In this document: piece by piece, positions 24,961 to 34,428 of the stretch
How positions within the stretch are numbered: the stretch's first letter is position 1
Layout: every line of letters begins with the position of its first letter
NCBI RefSeq assembly: GCF_001463905.1
Contig: NZ_BBWR01000003.1
Coordinates: forward strand, 248,001-312,000
DNA length: 64,000 nt
Direction of reading: 5' to 3'
Source of the DNA: Aureimonas frigidaquae
Lineage (GTDB): Bacteria; Pseudomonadota; Alphaproteobacteria; Rhizobiales; Rhizobiaceae
The notes under the pieces: generated by a model
Databases searched by the model: none
What the model saw: only the letters and a program-made list of their open reading frames with translations
Told to the model about the DNA's origin: nothing
Program-made: the position numbers and the translations under genes

Positions 24961-25991
24961 GCCGGCGCCCCAAAGGCCAGTTTGGCGGGGAAGTAGGTCA
25001 CCGCCTCCGCCCGCACCGAAACCGCGACGCTGTCGCCCACTGCCGGGTGCAGGCCGGCCGGGGCCAGCGCCACCAGCCGCTCCGCGCCGACCGTCAGGTG
25101 CAGCTCGACGCTGGAGCCGATATCGCGCACGAAGACGACCTCGGCCTGGATCGGGGCCGTGCCGGCCGGCTGGACGATGACGTCTTCCGGCCGCACCGAT
25201 GCGGTGCCGGGCCGGTGCTCGCCGCAGGGCTGGCCGAGGAGATGGGGCACGCCGTCGCGCAGCGTCACCTCGATAAGGTTCGTCTGCCCGATGAAGTCGG
25301 CCACGAAGGGCGTGGCGGGCCGGCGATAGACGTCCACCGGCGGGGCGGCCTGCTGGATGCGCCCGGCCTGCATGACCACGATCCGGTCGGCCATGGTCAT
25401 GGCCTCCCGCTGGTCGTGCGTCACCACGATGGTCGTGATCCCGAGCCGCTGCTGCAATTGCCGCAGCTCCACCTGCATGGCCTCACGCAGCTTGGCGTCG
25501 AGGGCGCTGAGCGGCTCGTCCAGGAGGAAGAGCCGGGGCGACACGGCAAGCGCGCGCGCAATGGCGACGCGCTGGCGCTGGCCGCCGGACAGTTGGGTGA
25601 TGGCCCGCCCCGCGACGCCGGGAAGCCGTACCATATCCAGGAGTTCCTCGACGCGCCGGTCGCGATCCGCCCGCCCGACGCCACGAATTGCAAGCGGATA
25701 GGCGATGTTGTCTCCCACCGACAGATGCGGGAACAGCGCCAGCGACTGGAACACCATCCCGATGTCGCGGCGATGGACGGGCAGGCCCGTCAGATCCTGC
25801 CCGTCGAAGCGGATGGAGCCTTCGGACGGCGTTTCCAGGCCCGCGATCATGCGCAGGAGGGTTGTCTTGCCGCAGCCGGACGGGCCGAGCAGGCAGACGA
25901 AGCTGCCGGGCTCGACCTCCAGATTGACATCGTCGACAGCGGTCACCGTATCGAACCGCCGCGACAGATGGGTAATGCTGAGCCCGCTCAT
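24957..25991 (-). CDS. ABC transporter ATPase (PotA type)
   Basis: A 344-residue ATPase of the CUT1/polyamine type. Walker A is GPSGCGKTT (36-44), the signature is LSGGQRQRVAIARAL, Walker B and the D-loop are LFLLDEPLSALD, and the switch His is in VTHDQREAM. A C-terminal TOBE domain follows (RPEDVIVQPAGTAPIQAEVV). The start at 25991 overlaps the stop of the binding-protein gene (TGATG), so it is preferred over the ATG eight codons upstream. It powers the two permeases encoded downstream. Confidence 0.95.
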   Translation of the reverse strand: MSGLSITHLSRRFDTVTAVDDVNLEVEPGSFVCLLGPSGCGKTTLLRMIAGLETPSEGSIRFDGQDLTGLPVHRRDIGMVFQSLALFPHLSVGDNIAYPLAIRGVGRADRDRRVEELLDMVRLPGVAGRAITQLSGGQRQRVAIARALAVSPRLFLLDEPLSALDAKLREAMQVELRQLQQRLGITTIVVTHDQREAMTMADRIVVMQAGRIQQAAPPVDVYRRPATPFVADFIGQTNLIEVTLRDGVPHLLGQPCGEHRPGTASVRPEDVIVQPAGTAPIQAEVVFVRDIGSSVELHLTVGAERLVALAPAGLHPAVGDSVAVSVRAEAVTYFPAKLAFGAPA

Positions 25992-27073
25992 CAGCTTACG
26001 ATCAGCTCGGTCCACTTCTGGTTTATCCAGTCGGCCTTGTCGACATAGAGGTCGTAGCGCGGGACGATCGGGTCGATGGTCGAGGAGACCGCGTTGAACT
26101 CCGCGTCGGTCAGGTCCAGGAGATCGCGCCGCACGGTCGGCGCGGTGCCGATCTGGCGGGCCATCAGCGCCTGGATTTCCGGCTGGCTGGTGAAGGCGAT
26201 GAACTCATGGGCCTCGTCGGCCTTGTCGGAGGCGGACGAGATCGCCCAGGAGCCGGCATCCGAAATGCCGCCTTCCTTGGGGAAGGTCGAGCGGACGGGG
26301 AACCCGTCCTTGGCGGCCAGGCCCGTCACGTCGTGATAATACTGGCCCATCGGAACCTCGCCCGATTTCAGGGCCTGCTCGAACTGGGCTTCGTCGCGGT
26401 ACCAGAGCTGGACGTTGGGCTTGAGCTCTGCCAGCTTGTCCATGATCTCCAGGATGCCCTCTTCCGTATCCAGCTTCTGCGTGCCGCCGAAGAAGGTCTT
26501 GGCCGTCACTTCCAGCAGGAAGGAGTTGGACGCCAGGGCCAGGAGGCCGAGCTTGTCGGCATTGGACGGATCCCACAGGAAGGCCCAGCTATCCGGTGCC
26601 TGCGGGTAGGCGTCGGTGTTGGAGACGAGCGTGATGTACCAGGCCACGGCGCCGACGCCGGCCACGCCATCGTCCGGGTACCGGGCGACGAAGGGCGGCA
26701 GGATATCGTTGAAATGCGCGATGCGGGCCGAATCGATCGGCGTCCACAACTGGCTGGCGATGCCCTTGCGCAGCGCCGTCTGCGACATCATCGACACGTC
26801 GGCCGGGGCCATGCCGGCCCGTGCCGCCTGCTGCAACTGGACGAGCCACGCCTCGCCCGTCGGCTCGGCGATGGATTCCACGGCGATACCGGACGCCTGC
26901 GTGAACGCCGGAAAGACGTGCTTGTCGAAGCTGTCCTTGAAGTAACCGCCATAGACGCCGACCTTCAGCGAGCGCTCCTGCGCCCGCAGGACGGTGGGCA
27001 TGGCGAGCGACGCGCCCATGACGGCCGCGCCGGCCAGGACGGTGCGCCGTGTCGGGGTGAAGGGATGGGTCAA
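25991..27073 (-). CDS. Extracellular solute-binding protein (PotD-like), Tat-exported
   Basis: A 360-residue periplasmic binding protein. The leader has a twin-arginine motif (TPTRRTVLAGAAVMGASLAM) and a cleavage region PTVLRAQE. The mature protein begins LKVGVYGGYFKDSFDKHVFPAF, typical of the spermidine/putrescine and related group-1 binding proteins; GEVPMGQYYHDV and STFPKEGGI are further family-like parts. It determines the substrate of the importer. Its gene overlaps the ureohydrolase stop (ATGA). A polyamine, agmatine or a guanidino compound is the likely ligand, given the two catabolic enzymes upstream. Confidence 0.92.
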   Translation of the reverse strand: MTHPFTPTRRTVLAGAAVMGASLAMPTVLRAQERSLKVGVYGGYFKDSFDKHVFPAFTQASGIAVESIAEPTGEAWLVQLQQAARAGMAPADVSMMSQTALRKGIASQLWTPIDSARIAHFNDILPPFVARYPDDGVAGVGAVAWYITLVSNTDAYPQAPDSWAFLWDPSNADKLGLLALASNSFLLEVTAKTFFGGTQKLDTEEGILEIMDKLAELKPNVQLWYRDEAQFEQALKSGEVPMGQYYHDVTGLAAKDGFPVRSTFPKEGGISDAGSWAISSASDKADEAHEFIAFTSQPEIQALMARQIGTAPTVRRDLLDLTDAEFNAVSSTIDPIVPRYDLYVDKADWINQKWTELIVS

Positions 27074-28146
27074 GCGGATCTCCTTTCGCTGTGCCGGTCG
27101 GCAAGGTCGGGTGTGAAGGGCAGGAGGCTCAGGATTTCGAACAGCATCTGCGCGCCGGCATGGGCGGTGTTCGTCGTCGCGTCGTATTGCGGCGCGACCT
27201 CCACGACATCGCCGCCGACGATGGAAAGGCCCTTGAGCCCGCGTAAGAGGGCCTGCGCCTCACGCGTCGTCAGGCCGCCGATCTCGGGCGTTCCGGTGCC
27301 CGGCGCAAAGGCAGGGTCAAGGCTGTCGATGTCGAAGGACAGGTAGGTGGGGCCATCGCCCACCACCGCGCGGGCGCGCTCCACGATGGCCTCGATGCCG
27401 AGCCCCGTCACCTCCTCGGCGTGGATCACCGTCATGCCGGATGCATAGGAGAATTCCCACAAATATTCCGAGGCGCCCCGAATGCCGATCTGGATGGTGC
27501 GGGCCGGGTCGAGGACGCCGTCCAGCACGGCCTGCCGGAACGGCCCGCCATGGTGGAAGCGGCAATTGTCGAAGGGGCCGGACGTATCGCAATGCGCGTC
27601 GATATGGATCATCCCCACCGGACGCTCGCGCCCCACGGCCCGCAGGATCGGCAGGGTGATGGAATGATCCCCGCCCACCGACAGGGGCACGACGCCCGCT
27701 GCCACGATCCGCGCCACGGTGGCCTCGATATCCTCGTGCGAACCGGCCAGGTCGAAGCGCGAGCGGAAGGGCACGTCACCGATATCGGCCACGGCCAGTT
27801 CCCGCGTGGGCATGGTGCGCAGCACGTGATTGTAGGGCCCGATGCGTTCGATGGCGCGCAGCGCCCGCGGCCCGAAACGGCAGCCGTTCCGGTTGGTGAT
27901 GCCAAGATCCATCGGCACGCCCAGAAGCGCCACATCAAGGCCCGACAGGTCCGGCCGGGTCCAGTCGATCGCGCGCCAGGGGGCATCGAGAAGGGTCGGG
28001 AAGCCGGCATAGGGCGCCAGCCGCGTGCCGCTCTTGTCGATCACCTGCGCCGCCATGGCGGCGAAGTGCGGATCGTGAATGACGGATTCGTTCTCCCCGC
28101 CGAAGCGGGCGCGCAGGGATGGAAGATCGGCGTTTCGTGTCGTCAT
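27070..28146 (-). CDS. Ureohydrolase (agmatinase/guanidinobutyrase-like)
   Basis: A 358-residue binuclear-manganese hydrolase that releases urea from a guanidino substrate. All metal motifs are intact: GGDHSIT (His), HIDAHCDTSG (Asp-His-Asp) and SFDIDSLDPAFAPGTGTPE (two Asp). It is longer than E. coli SpeB by about 50 residues, mainly at the N-terminus. Agmatine, guanidinobutyrate and guanidinopropionate are all possible substrates. It overlaps the aminotransferase gene upstream and the binding-protein gene downstream by four bases each. Confidence 0.92.
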   Translation of the reverse strand: MTTRNADLPSLRARFGGENESVIHDPHFAAMAAQVIDKSGTRLAPYAGFPTLLDAPWRAIDWTRPDLSGLDVALLGVPMDLGITNRNGCRFGPRALRAIERIGPYNHVLRTMPTRELAVADIGDVPFRSRFDLAGSHEDIEATVARIVAAGVVPLSVGGDHSITLPILRAVGRERPVGMIHIDAHCDTSGPFDNCRFHHGGPFRQAVLDGVLDPARTIQIGIRGASEYLWEFSYASGMTVIHAEEVTGLGIEAIVERARAVVGDGPTYLSFDIDSLDPAFAPGTGTPEIGGLTTREAQALLRGLKGLSIVGGDVVEVAPQYDATTNTAHAGAQMLFEILSLLPFTPDLADRHSERRSA

Positions 28147-29363
28147 GCGGTTTCCTTCAGGCGCTCCGGCGCCGTGACGCTGCCGAGCCTTGCCGCGAAA
28201 GCGGATATGCCCGCCGCATCCACATTGGCGAAGGCGATCCGCAGGTAATCCTCCTGCCCCGGGCCGAAGAAGCTTCCGGGCAGGGTCAACAGGCCGTAGC
28301 GCCGGCCGAGATGGCGGGCGACACGGACGGCATCCATCCCACTGAAGGGGTGGCGCACATAGGCGAAATAGGCGCCCGCCTGTTCGATCCGCCAGGCCGG
28401 CGCATCCGCCGCCATGGCCGCGCGGAACAGCGCCGCCCGGGCGCGGACATCGGCGGCCTTGTCGGCGCGCCAGGCGGCCGTGCTTTCGATGGACGGCGCA
28501 AGCGCCGCCTGGCTCGGCCGGCTCGGGCAGATCTGGATGCAGTCCAGAACCTTGCCCGCGGCATCGAGCACCCGCGGCCCGGCGATCATCGCGCCGAGGC
28601 GGTGGCCGGGAATGGCATAGGCCTTGGAGAAGGAGTAGAGGGCGATCAGCCCGTCGCGCCAGTCCGGGCGCTCGAACAGGCCATGCGGCGCGCCCGTGCC
28701 GGGCGCCAGGAAATCACGATAGGTCTCGTCCAGGATAAGGACGATGCCGTGTGCCGCACAGACCGCATACAGCGCCGCGATCCGCTCGGGCGGACAGATC
28801 GCACCCGTGGGATTGTTGGGCGTGACGAGGACGAGCGCGCGCGTGCGCGGCGTGATGGCCGCCTCCACCGCTGCGACGCTCGGCAGGAAGCCGTCCTGCG
28901 GCAGGGTGGGCACCGGTACGGGCTCGATGCCCAGCATGGCCAGCGTCATCTGCTGATTGAAGTACCAGGGGGTCGGCAGCAGGACGGAATCACCGGACCC
29001 GGCCACGCACATGACCGATGCGAAGAAGGCCTGGTTGCAGCCCGCCGTGATGCCGACGTCCTGCGCCGCGATGGCGCATCCGTAGAGGCCGCTGACATGG
29101 CCGGCATAGGCCGAGCGCAGCGCATCGTTGCCGAGGATCGCGCCGTAGCGGGCATCCTCGGCGTGACCGGTCGCGGCGCGGAAGGCATCCGTGAAGGCTT
29201 CCGGCGGGGCATAGCCGGGAACCGCCTGGCTCATATCCACGGCCGGGCCGCAGGCACCGTCATAGTCTCGCAGCCAGGCCTGCGCCGTCGGGATCGGTGG
29301 CGCTGCGACGGCGGCCAAAGCCGGCGCAATCGAGGGTTTGGCCTGTTCTGCCTCGAACTTCAT
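28143..29363 (-). CDS. PLP-dependent aminotransferase class I/II
   Basis: A 406-residue fold-type I aminotransferase. The substrate-side segment is ITAGCNQAFF, the PLP-pocket stretch is VTPNNPTGAICPPE, and the Schiff-base lysine is in SFSKAYAIPGHRLG; the late Arg is in EDYLRIAF. The start at 29363 gives MKFEAEQAKPS with AGGGA upstream; the frame remains open up to 29480 but that part is Cys/Arg-rich and unlike the family. As first gene of the operon it may remove an amino group from the product of the ureohydrolase or from the imported compound. Substrate is unknown. Confidence 0.88.
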   Translation of the reverse strand: MKFEAEQAKPSIAPALAAVAAPPIPTAQAWLRDYDGACGPAVDMSQAVPGYAPPEAFTDAFRAATGHAEDARYGAILGNDALRSAYAGHVSGLYGCAIAAQDVGITAGCNQAFFASVMCVAGSGDSVLLPTPWYFNQQMTLAMLGIEPVPVPTLPQDGFLPSVAAVEAAITPRTRALVLVTPNNPTGAICPPERIAALYAVCAAHGIVLILDETYRDFLAPGTGAPHGLFERPDWRDGLIALYSFSKAYAIPGHRLGAMIAGPRVLDAAGKVLDCIQICPSRPSQAALAPSIESTAAWRADKAADVRARAALFRAAMAADAPAWRIEQAGAYFAYVRHPFSGMDAVRVARHLGRRYGLLTLPGSFFGPGQEDYLRIAFANVDAAGISAFAARLGSVTAPERLKETA

Positions 29364-29581
29364 CAAATCATGTCCCTGCCAGTCGCAAAGGCACATAACG
29401 CAGCGTGTAGGGTGAGGAAAGCCGAAACGCATCCGCGCGTCAATTTGCCGGTCGGGTTGCAACAGGGGAAGACTGGTCATTCGCCTGACTTACGATTACA
29501 GAGGGGCCATCGCCTTGCCCCCGCGCGCGATCTTCCGCGCGCCGTCGGCCAGTTCGAAGGCGAGCGCAAAAGGTATCGACC

Positions 29582-30865
29582 ATGAGCAGTCACCAGGAAA
29601 CGGCAGATCGTCTGCCGTCCGCCACGCCGCATTCCGGAATGGGTTTTCGCGAGTTCGTCGCCATCGTCGCCTGCCTGATGGCGGTCAACGCGCTGGCGAT
29701 CGACGCCATGCTTCCGGCGCTGCCGCAGATCTCGGAGGCCCTGTCGATCGCGCAGGAGAACCAGCGGCAGTTCATCATCACCGCTTACCTTTTGGGCTTC
29801 GGCGTCGCCCAGATCTTCTATGGGCCGATCTCGGACCGGTACGGGCGGCGGCGCGTGCTCCTGTTCGGGCTCGGCGTCTACGCCCTTGCCGGAACGGCGG
29901 CGGCGGCGGCGTCGAATCTCGACCAGATGCTGGCGGCCCGCGTGCTGCAGGGCGTCGGTTCGGCCGCCACGCGGGTCCTGGCCGTCTCCATCGTGCGGGA
30001 CTGCTATTCCGGCCGGCACATGGCGCGGGTCATGTCGATCGCCTTCATCATGTTCATCGCCGTGCCGGTGATCGCGCCGAGCTTCGGCCAGGCCATCGTG
30101 CTGGTGGCGCCCTGGGAGTGGATTTTCCTGGCGCTCGGCCTGTTCGGCTTTCTCCTGGCCGGGTGGATCTGGTTGCGCCTGCCCGAAACCCTGCCGCCGG
30201 AAAGCCGAACGCCCATCGTCCTGTCGTCGGTCGTGGCCGCCTTTCGCATCGTGGCGACCAACCGTGCCTGCCTCGGCTACACGCTGGCGGCTGCGGCGGT
30301 GCTGGGGTGCCTGTTCGGCTTCATCAACTCGGCGCAGCAGCTTTTCGTCGAGGTGTTCGACACGGGCCAGTCCTTCCCGCTCTACTTCGCGGCCATCGCG
30401 CTGTTCATGGCCCTGTCGTCCTTCGTCAATTCGCGGATCGTCGAGCGGCTCGGCATGCGGCTCGTCTCGCACACGGCCATCATCGCCTTTACCGCGATCG
30501 CCTGCCTGCATGCGGCCGTGGCCCTGAGCGGCCACGAATCCCTCCTGTCCTTCATGGTGCTGCAGTCCATGATGATGTTCTGCTTCGGGCTGATCATGTC
30601 GAATTTCAGCGCCATGGCCATGGATCCGGTCGGCGCCGTGGCCGGAACGGCCGCGTCCTTCCAGGGCTTCGTGACCACGGTGGGCGGCGCGCTCTTAGGC
30701 TTCTACATCGGCCAGCATTACGACGGGACGGCCACCCCCGTCGTGCTCGGCTATGCGGTGCTCGGTGCGCTCGCCATCCTCATCGTCTTCGTGACGGAGG
30801 GCGGGCGCCTGTTCCATGCCGTCAATGCGCCGACTGGAGCGCGCGCTCACTCCGCCACAGAATAA
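29582..30865 (+). CDS. MFS drug-resistance-type exporter (Bcr/CflA)
   Basis: A 427-residue MFS protein with 12 predicted helices. Motif A is GPISDRYGRRRVLLFGLG, the helix-1 region has NALAIDAMLPALPQISEAL, and helix 4 has ARVLQGVGSAATRVLAVSIVRD; all are typical of the Bcr/CflA group that exports drugs, sulfonamides or amino-acid derivatives with protons. It stands alone and converges on yjfF; its last 44 bases overlap the end of yjfF on the other strand. No regulator adjoins it. Confidence 0.9.
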   Translation: MSSHQETADRLPSATPHSGMGFREFVAIVACLMAVNALAIDAMLPALPQISEALSIAQENQRQFIITAYLLGFGVAQIFYGPISDRYGRRRVLLFGLGVYALAGTAAAAASNLDQMLAARVLQGVGSAATRVLAVSIVRDCYSGRHMARVMSIAFIMFIAVPVIAPSFGQAIVLVAPWEWIFLALGLFGFLLAGWIWLRLPETLPPESRTPIVLSSVVAAFRIVATNRACLGYTLAAAAVLGCLFGFINSAQQLFVEVFDTGQSFPLYFAAIALFMALSSFVNSRIVERLGMRLVSHTAIIAFTAIACLHAAVALSGHESLLSFMVLQSMMMFCFGLIMSNFSAMAMDPVGAVAGTAASFQGFVTTVGGALLGFYIGQHYDGTATPVVLGYAVLGALAILIVFVTEGGRLFHAVNAPTGARAHSATE

Positions 30866-31793
30866 GCCGCTGCAGGGCGATGAAGGCGAAGAGCAGGAAG
30901 CCGATGGCGATCTTGGTCCACCAGGAGGACAAGGTGCCGTCGAAGACGATGTAGGTTTGGATCAGGCCCTGGATCATCAGCCCCACGAAGGTGCCGGCGA
31001 CCAGGCCCGACCCGCCCGTCAGAAGCGTGCCGCCGATGACCACGGCGGCGATGGCATCCAGCTCCACGCCCACCGTCGCCAGCGAATAGCCGGCGGAGGT
31101 GTAGAGCGTGTAGACGATGCCCGACAGCCCCGCCAGGAAGCCCGACAGGGCATAGATGGCGATGGTCATCCGCGCGACGGGCACGCCCATGAGCTGGGCC
31201 GATTGCGGATTGCCCCCGAGCGCATAGACATTGGCGCCGAAGCGCGTGCGATGCGCCAGCACGATCCCGACCGCGAAGACCGCGAGCATCAGGAGCGCGA
31301 TGGCCGTCAGCCGCCCGCCGCCCGGCAGGCGGATGTAGAAGTTGGAGACGGCCGACAGGAGGGGATCGGCCAGCGGCACCGAATCGGTCGAGATCAGGAA
31401 GGCCGTGCCGCGCGCCAGGAACATGCCGGCCAGCGTCACCACGAAGGGCGGCATGGACAGGTAGTGGATCGTCGCACCCATCAGGGCGCCGAAGCCGGCG
31501 GTGATGACCAGGAGCAGCACGACGGCGAGGATGGGATCAAGGCCGGCCGATACGGTCACGGCCAGAAAGACGCTGGTGAAGGCGATGACCGAGCCGATCG
31601 ACAGGTCGATCCCGCCGGACAGGATCACGAAGGTCATGCCGACGGCGGCGATGCCGAGGAAGGCGTTGTCCGTCAGGAGGTTGGCCACCACCCGCGTCGA
31701 CAGGATGTTGGGAAACTGCAGCATGGCCAGGCCGTAGGCGACTAAAAAGACGACGACCGTCGCCACGAAGGGGAGGTTGCGGCGGGCGATCAT
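30822..31793 (-). CDS. yjfF: Galactofuranose-type ABC transporter permease YjfF
   Basis: A 323-residue permease of the ribose/galactofuranose (CUT2) group. It begins RRNLPFVATVVVFLVAYGLAM and carries FVILSGGIDLSIGSV, the motif shared by all CUT2 permeases, and the later LDAIAAVVIGGTLLTGG. Start and length fit E. coli YjfF. The ATG overlaps the stop of ytfT (ATGA). It is last in the operon, and its 3' end overlaps the converging MFS gene by 44 bases. Confidence 0.9.
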   Translation of the reverse strand: MIARRNLPFVATVVVFLVAYGLAMLQFPNILSTRVVANLLTDNAFLGIAAVGMTFVILSGGIDLSIGSVIAFTSVFLAVTVSAGLDPILAVVLLLVITAGFGALMGATIHYLSMPPFVVTLAGMFLARGTAFLISTDSVPLADPLLSAVSNFYIRLPGGGRLTAIALLMLAVFAVGIVLAHRTRFGANVYALGGNPQSAQLMGVPVARMTIAIYALSGFLAGLSGIVYTLYTSAGYSLATVGVELDAIAAVVIGGTLLTGGSGLVAGTFVGLMIQGLIQTYIVFDGTLSSWWTKIAIGFLLFAFIALQRLILWRSERALQSAH

Positions 31794-32800
31794 CGTGTCG
31801 CGGCCCTTTCCTGCGGCTTGACGGTGCGGCGCTGCGAAACCCAGCCGGCCAGCGTGCCGAGGGCGGGCGACTGCAGCGCCAGGATGACGATGATGATGCC
31901 GGCCTTGATCACGAGGTTGAACTCCGGCGGAAAGCCCGACATCAGGATGCCGGTATTGATCGACTGGATGATCATCGCCCCGATGAGCGAAGCGATCATC
32001 GAGAAGCGGCCACCCAGAAGCGAGTTGCCGCCGATCACCACGGCCAGGATGGCGTCGAGCTCCAGCCACAGGCCGGCATTGTTCGCATCCGCCCCGCGAA
32101 TATCGGCCGTGACGATCAGGCCGGCGATGGCCGCAGTCAGCCCGGATACGGCATAGACGGCGATCAGAAGGAAGGTGGTCCGCACGCCTGCCAGCGCGCT
32201 GGCCGCGCGGTTGATGCCGATGGCTTCGAGCATCAGGCCGAGTGCGGTGCGCCGGACCGTCAGCCCGACCGCCAGCGCCACGGCCGCCAGGATGAGGACC
32301 GGCATCGGCACGCCGAAGACGGCGCCGGAGCCCAGGAAGGAAAGGCCGGGATCGTTGAAGGTCAGGATGGCGCCTTCGGTGATGAGCTGCGCGATGCCGC
32401 GCCCCGCCACCATGAGGATGAGCGTCGCCACGATGGGCTGGATGCGCAGAAGGGCGACGAGCACCCCGTTCCAGATGCCGCACAGGATGCCGATGGCCAG
32501 CGCCGCCAGGATGGTGACGGGCAGGGGCGTGCCCGACAGGGTCAGCGAGGCCGCCGTGGCGCCGCTGATCGCCATGACGGCGCCGACCGACAGGTCGATG
32601 CCGCGGCTGGCGATGACGAGCGTCATGCCGACGGCCAGAAGCCCGACCGGCGCCCCCCGCACGAGAATGTCGATCAGGCTGCCGTAGAAGCGCCCGTTCT
32701 GGAAGGTGATGTCGAGGAAGCCGGGCGACAGCGTGGCATTGACGCCGAGGATGATGAGGAGCGCGGCGATCTGCGGCGCAAGGCGGGCAAGGCGTGTCAT
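31790..32800 (-). CDS. ytfT: Galactofuranose-type ABC transporter permease YtfT
   Basis: A 336-residue CUT2 permease and partner of YjfF. It has TLVIASRGIDLSVGAVMAI, then IVTADIRGADANNAGLWLEL and LDAILAVVIGGNSLLGG. About nine hydrophobic segments are visible. The DIRGADANNAGLW wording is characteristic of YtfT. It overlaps ytfR upstream and yjfF downstream by four bases each. Confidence 0.9.
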   Translation of the reverse strand: MTRLARLAPQIAALLIILGVNATLSPGFLDITFQNGRFYGSLIDILVRGAPVGLLAVGMTLVIASRGIDLSVGAVMAISGATAASLTLSGTPLPVTILAALAIGILCGIWNGVLVALLRIQPIVATLILMVAGRGIAQLITEGAILTFNDPGLSFLGSGAVFGVPMPVLILAAVALAVGLTVRRTALGLMLEAIGINRAASALAGVRTTFLLIAVYAVSGLTAAIAGLIVTADIRGADANNAGLWLELDAILAVVIGGNSLLGGRFSMIASLIGAMIIQSINTGILMSGFPPEFNLVIKAGIIIVILALQSPALGTLAGWVSQRRTVKPQERAATR

Positions 32801-34323
32801 GCGGCGTCGGCTCCCCTGTGGCCGTGGGCGGCGATCGCTTCCATGATGCCGCCGGGCGTGACCTGCGGCCCGGTCAGTTCGGCCACGTGATGGCGGTCCG
32901 CCAGCACGACGACCCGCCCGGCATAGACGACCAGTTCCTCCAGCTCGGACGAAATGACCACGAGCGAAAGCCCGTCCTTGCGCAGCGCGTCGATCAGGCG
33001 GATGATTTCGGCATGGGCGCCGACATCGATGCCGCGCGTCGGCTCGTCCAGGATCAGAAGGCGCGGTTCGGTCGCCAGCCAGCGCGCCAGCACGGCCTTC
33101 TGCTGGTTGCCCCCGGACAGGAACTTGATCGGCCGCTCCGGATCGGCCGGGCGGATATCGAGCGCCTTGATGAACCGGTCGGCGATGCGCGCCTGCTCCC
33201 GCCGGGACAGGGGGCGCGCCCAGCCGCGCCGCGCCTGCAAGGCCAGGATGATGTTCTCGCGCACCGACAGATCCTCGACGATGCCCTCGGTCTTGCGCTC
33301 TTCCGGGCAGAAGCCGATCCGCGCCGCGATGGCGCTTTCCGGCCCGGTGATCTGCACCTCCTGTCCGTCGATGAAGGCGCGTCCGCTATCCTTGCGGTCG
33401 GCGCCGAAGAGCAGCCGCGCCGTCTCCGTGCGCCCGGAGCCGAGGAGGCCCGCAATGCCGACGACCTCGCCTGCGGCGAGGGAAAGATCGAAGGGTTCGA
33501 TCCGACCGCGCCGGCCGTAATTTTCGAAGCGGAAGGCGGGCTTGCGATCGGCGCCGGCCTCCACGGGCTCGCGATGGATGACCTCTTCCTTGAGCGCCCG
33601 CCCGAGCATCAGGGAAATGAGCTCCATCCGGTCGAGGCCCGCAATGGGCCGGCTGCCGGCCAGGGCGCCGTTGCGCAGGACCGTGACGTGGTCGCAAATG
33701 GCGAAGACCTGGTCCAGGAAGTGGGTGATGATGACGATGCCGACCCCGGCATCGCGCAGCTTGCGGATGACGGTGAAGATCATCTCCACCTCGCCCGCGT
33801 CGAGGCTGGCCGTCGGCTCGTCGAGGATCAGCACCTTGCCGGACAGGTCGATGGCCCGGGCAATGGCGATGATCTGGCGAATGGCCACGGAAAACGTCTG
33901 GAGCGGCTGCGTGACATCGATGTCCAGCCCGTAGCCCGTGGTGATCCGCCGGGCATCGGCGTTCATGCGCCGATGGTCCACGAGTCCGAAGCGCCTGGGC
34001 TGGCGGCCGAGAAAGAGGTTCTCGGCGACCGTGAGATTGGGCAGGAGGTTCACCTCCTGATAGACGGTGCCGATGCCCAGCTTCTGGGCATCATGCGTGT
34101 TGCGCGGATCGGCGCTGCGGCCCTCGACGCGGATGTCGCCGGCATCGCGGCGGTAGGCGCCGGTCAGGATCTTGACGAGTGTGGACTTGCCGGCGCCGTT
34201 CTCGCCCAGAAGGGCGTGGACCTCGCCGCGCCGCAGGGTGAAGTCGACATTGTCGAGGGCACGGATGCCGAAGAATGACTTGGCAATGCCGCGCGCCTCG
34301 AGGAGCGCTGGTTCAGATGTCAT
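32797..34323 (-). CDS. ytfR: Galactofuranose-type ABC transporter ATPase YtfR
   Basis: A 508-residue ATPase with two fused ABC domains, as in all CUT2 importers. The first domain has a full Walker A (GENGAGKSTLVKIL) and Walker B (VLILDEPTASLD). The second has the degenerate GLLGSGRTE loop and LSGGNQQKAVLARWL with LLILDEPTRGIDVG. It couples ATP use to the YtfT/YjfF pore. It lies 105 bases after ytfQ, with a GC hairpin in the gap. Confidence 0.93.
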   Translation of the reverse strand: MTSEPALLEARGIAKSFFGIRALDNVDFTLRRGEVHALLGENGAGKSTLVKILTGAYRRDAGDIRVEGRSADPRNTHDAQKLGIGTVYQEVNLLPNLTVAENLFLGRQPRRFGLVDHRRMNADARRITTGYGLDIDVTQPLQTFSVAIRQIIAIARAIDLSGKVLILDEPTASLDAGEVEMIFTVIRKLRDAGVGIVIITHFLDQVFAICDHVTVLRNGALAGSRPIAGLDRMELISLMLGRALKEEVIHREPVEAGADRKPAFRFENYGRRGRIEPFDLSLAAGEVVGIAGLLGSGRTETARLLFGADRKDSGRAFIDGQEVQITGPESAIAARIGFCPEERKTEGIVEDLSVRENIILALQARRGWARPLSRREQARIADRFIKALDIRPADPERPIKFLSGGNQQKAVLARWLATEPRLLILDEPTRGIDVGAHAEIIRLIDALRKDGLSLVVISSELEELVVYAGRVVVLADRHHVAELTGPQVTPGGIMEAIAAHGHRGADAA

Positions 34324-34398
34324 GGCAAGGGTCCGCCGGCATGGGAAAGGCGGCCGGCGGCGCAGGCGCGCCGCAGGCCACCGCTTCGGTCAGGAAGA

Positions 34399-34420
34399 CG
34401 GCCGGCCGTCAGGCCGGCCG
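34399..34420. other. Intercistronic hairpin between ytfQ and ytfR
   Basis: CGGCCGGCC (34399-34407) and GGCCGGCCG (34412-34420) form a 9-bp stem with a 4-base loop, just past the ytfQ stop. Such hairpins commonly protect the binding-protein message or partially terminate so that the binding protein is made in excess. Confidence 0.5.
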
Positions 34421-34428
34421 CGCGGCGA

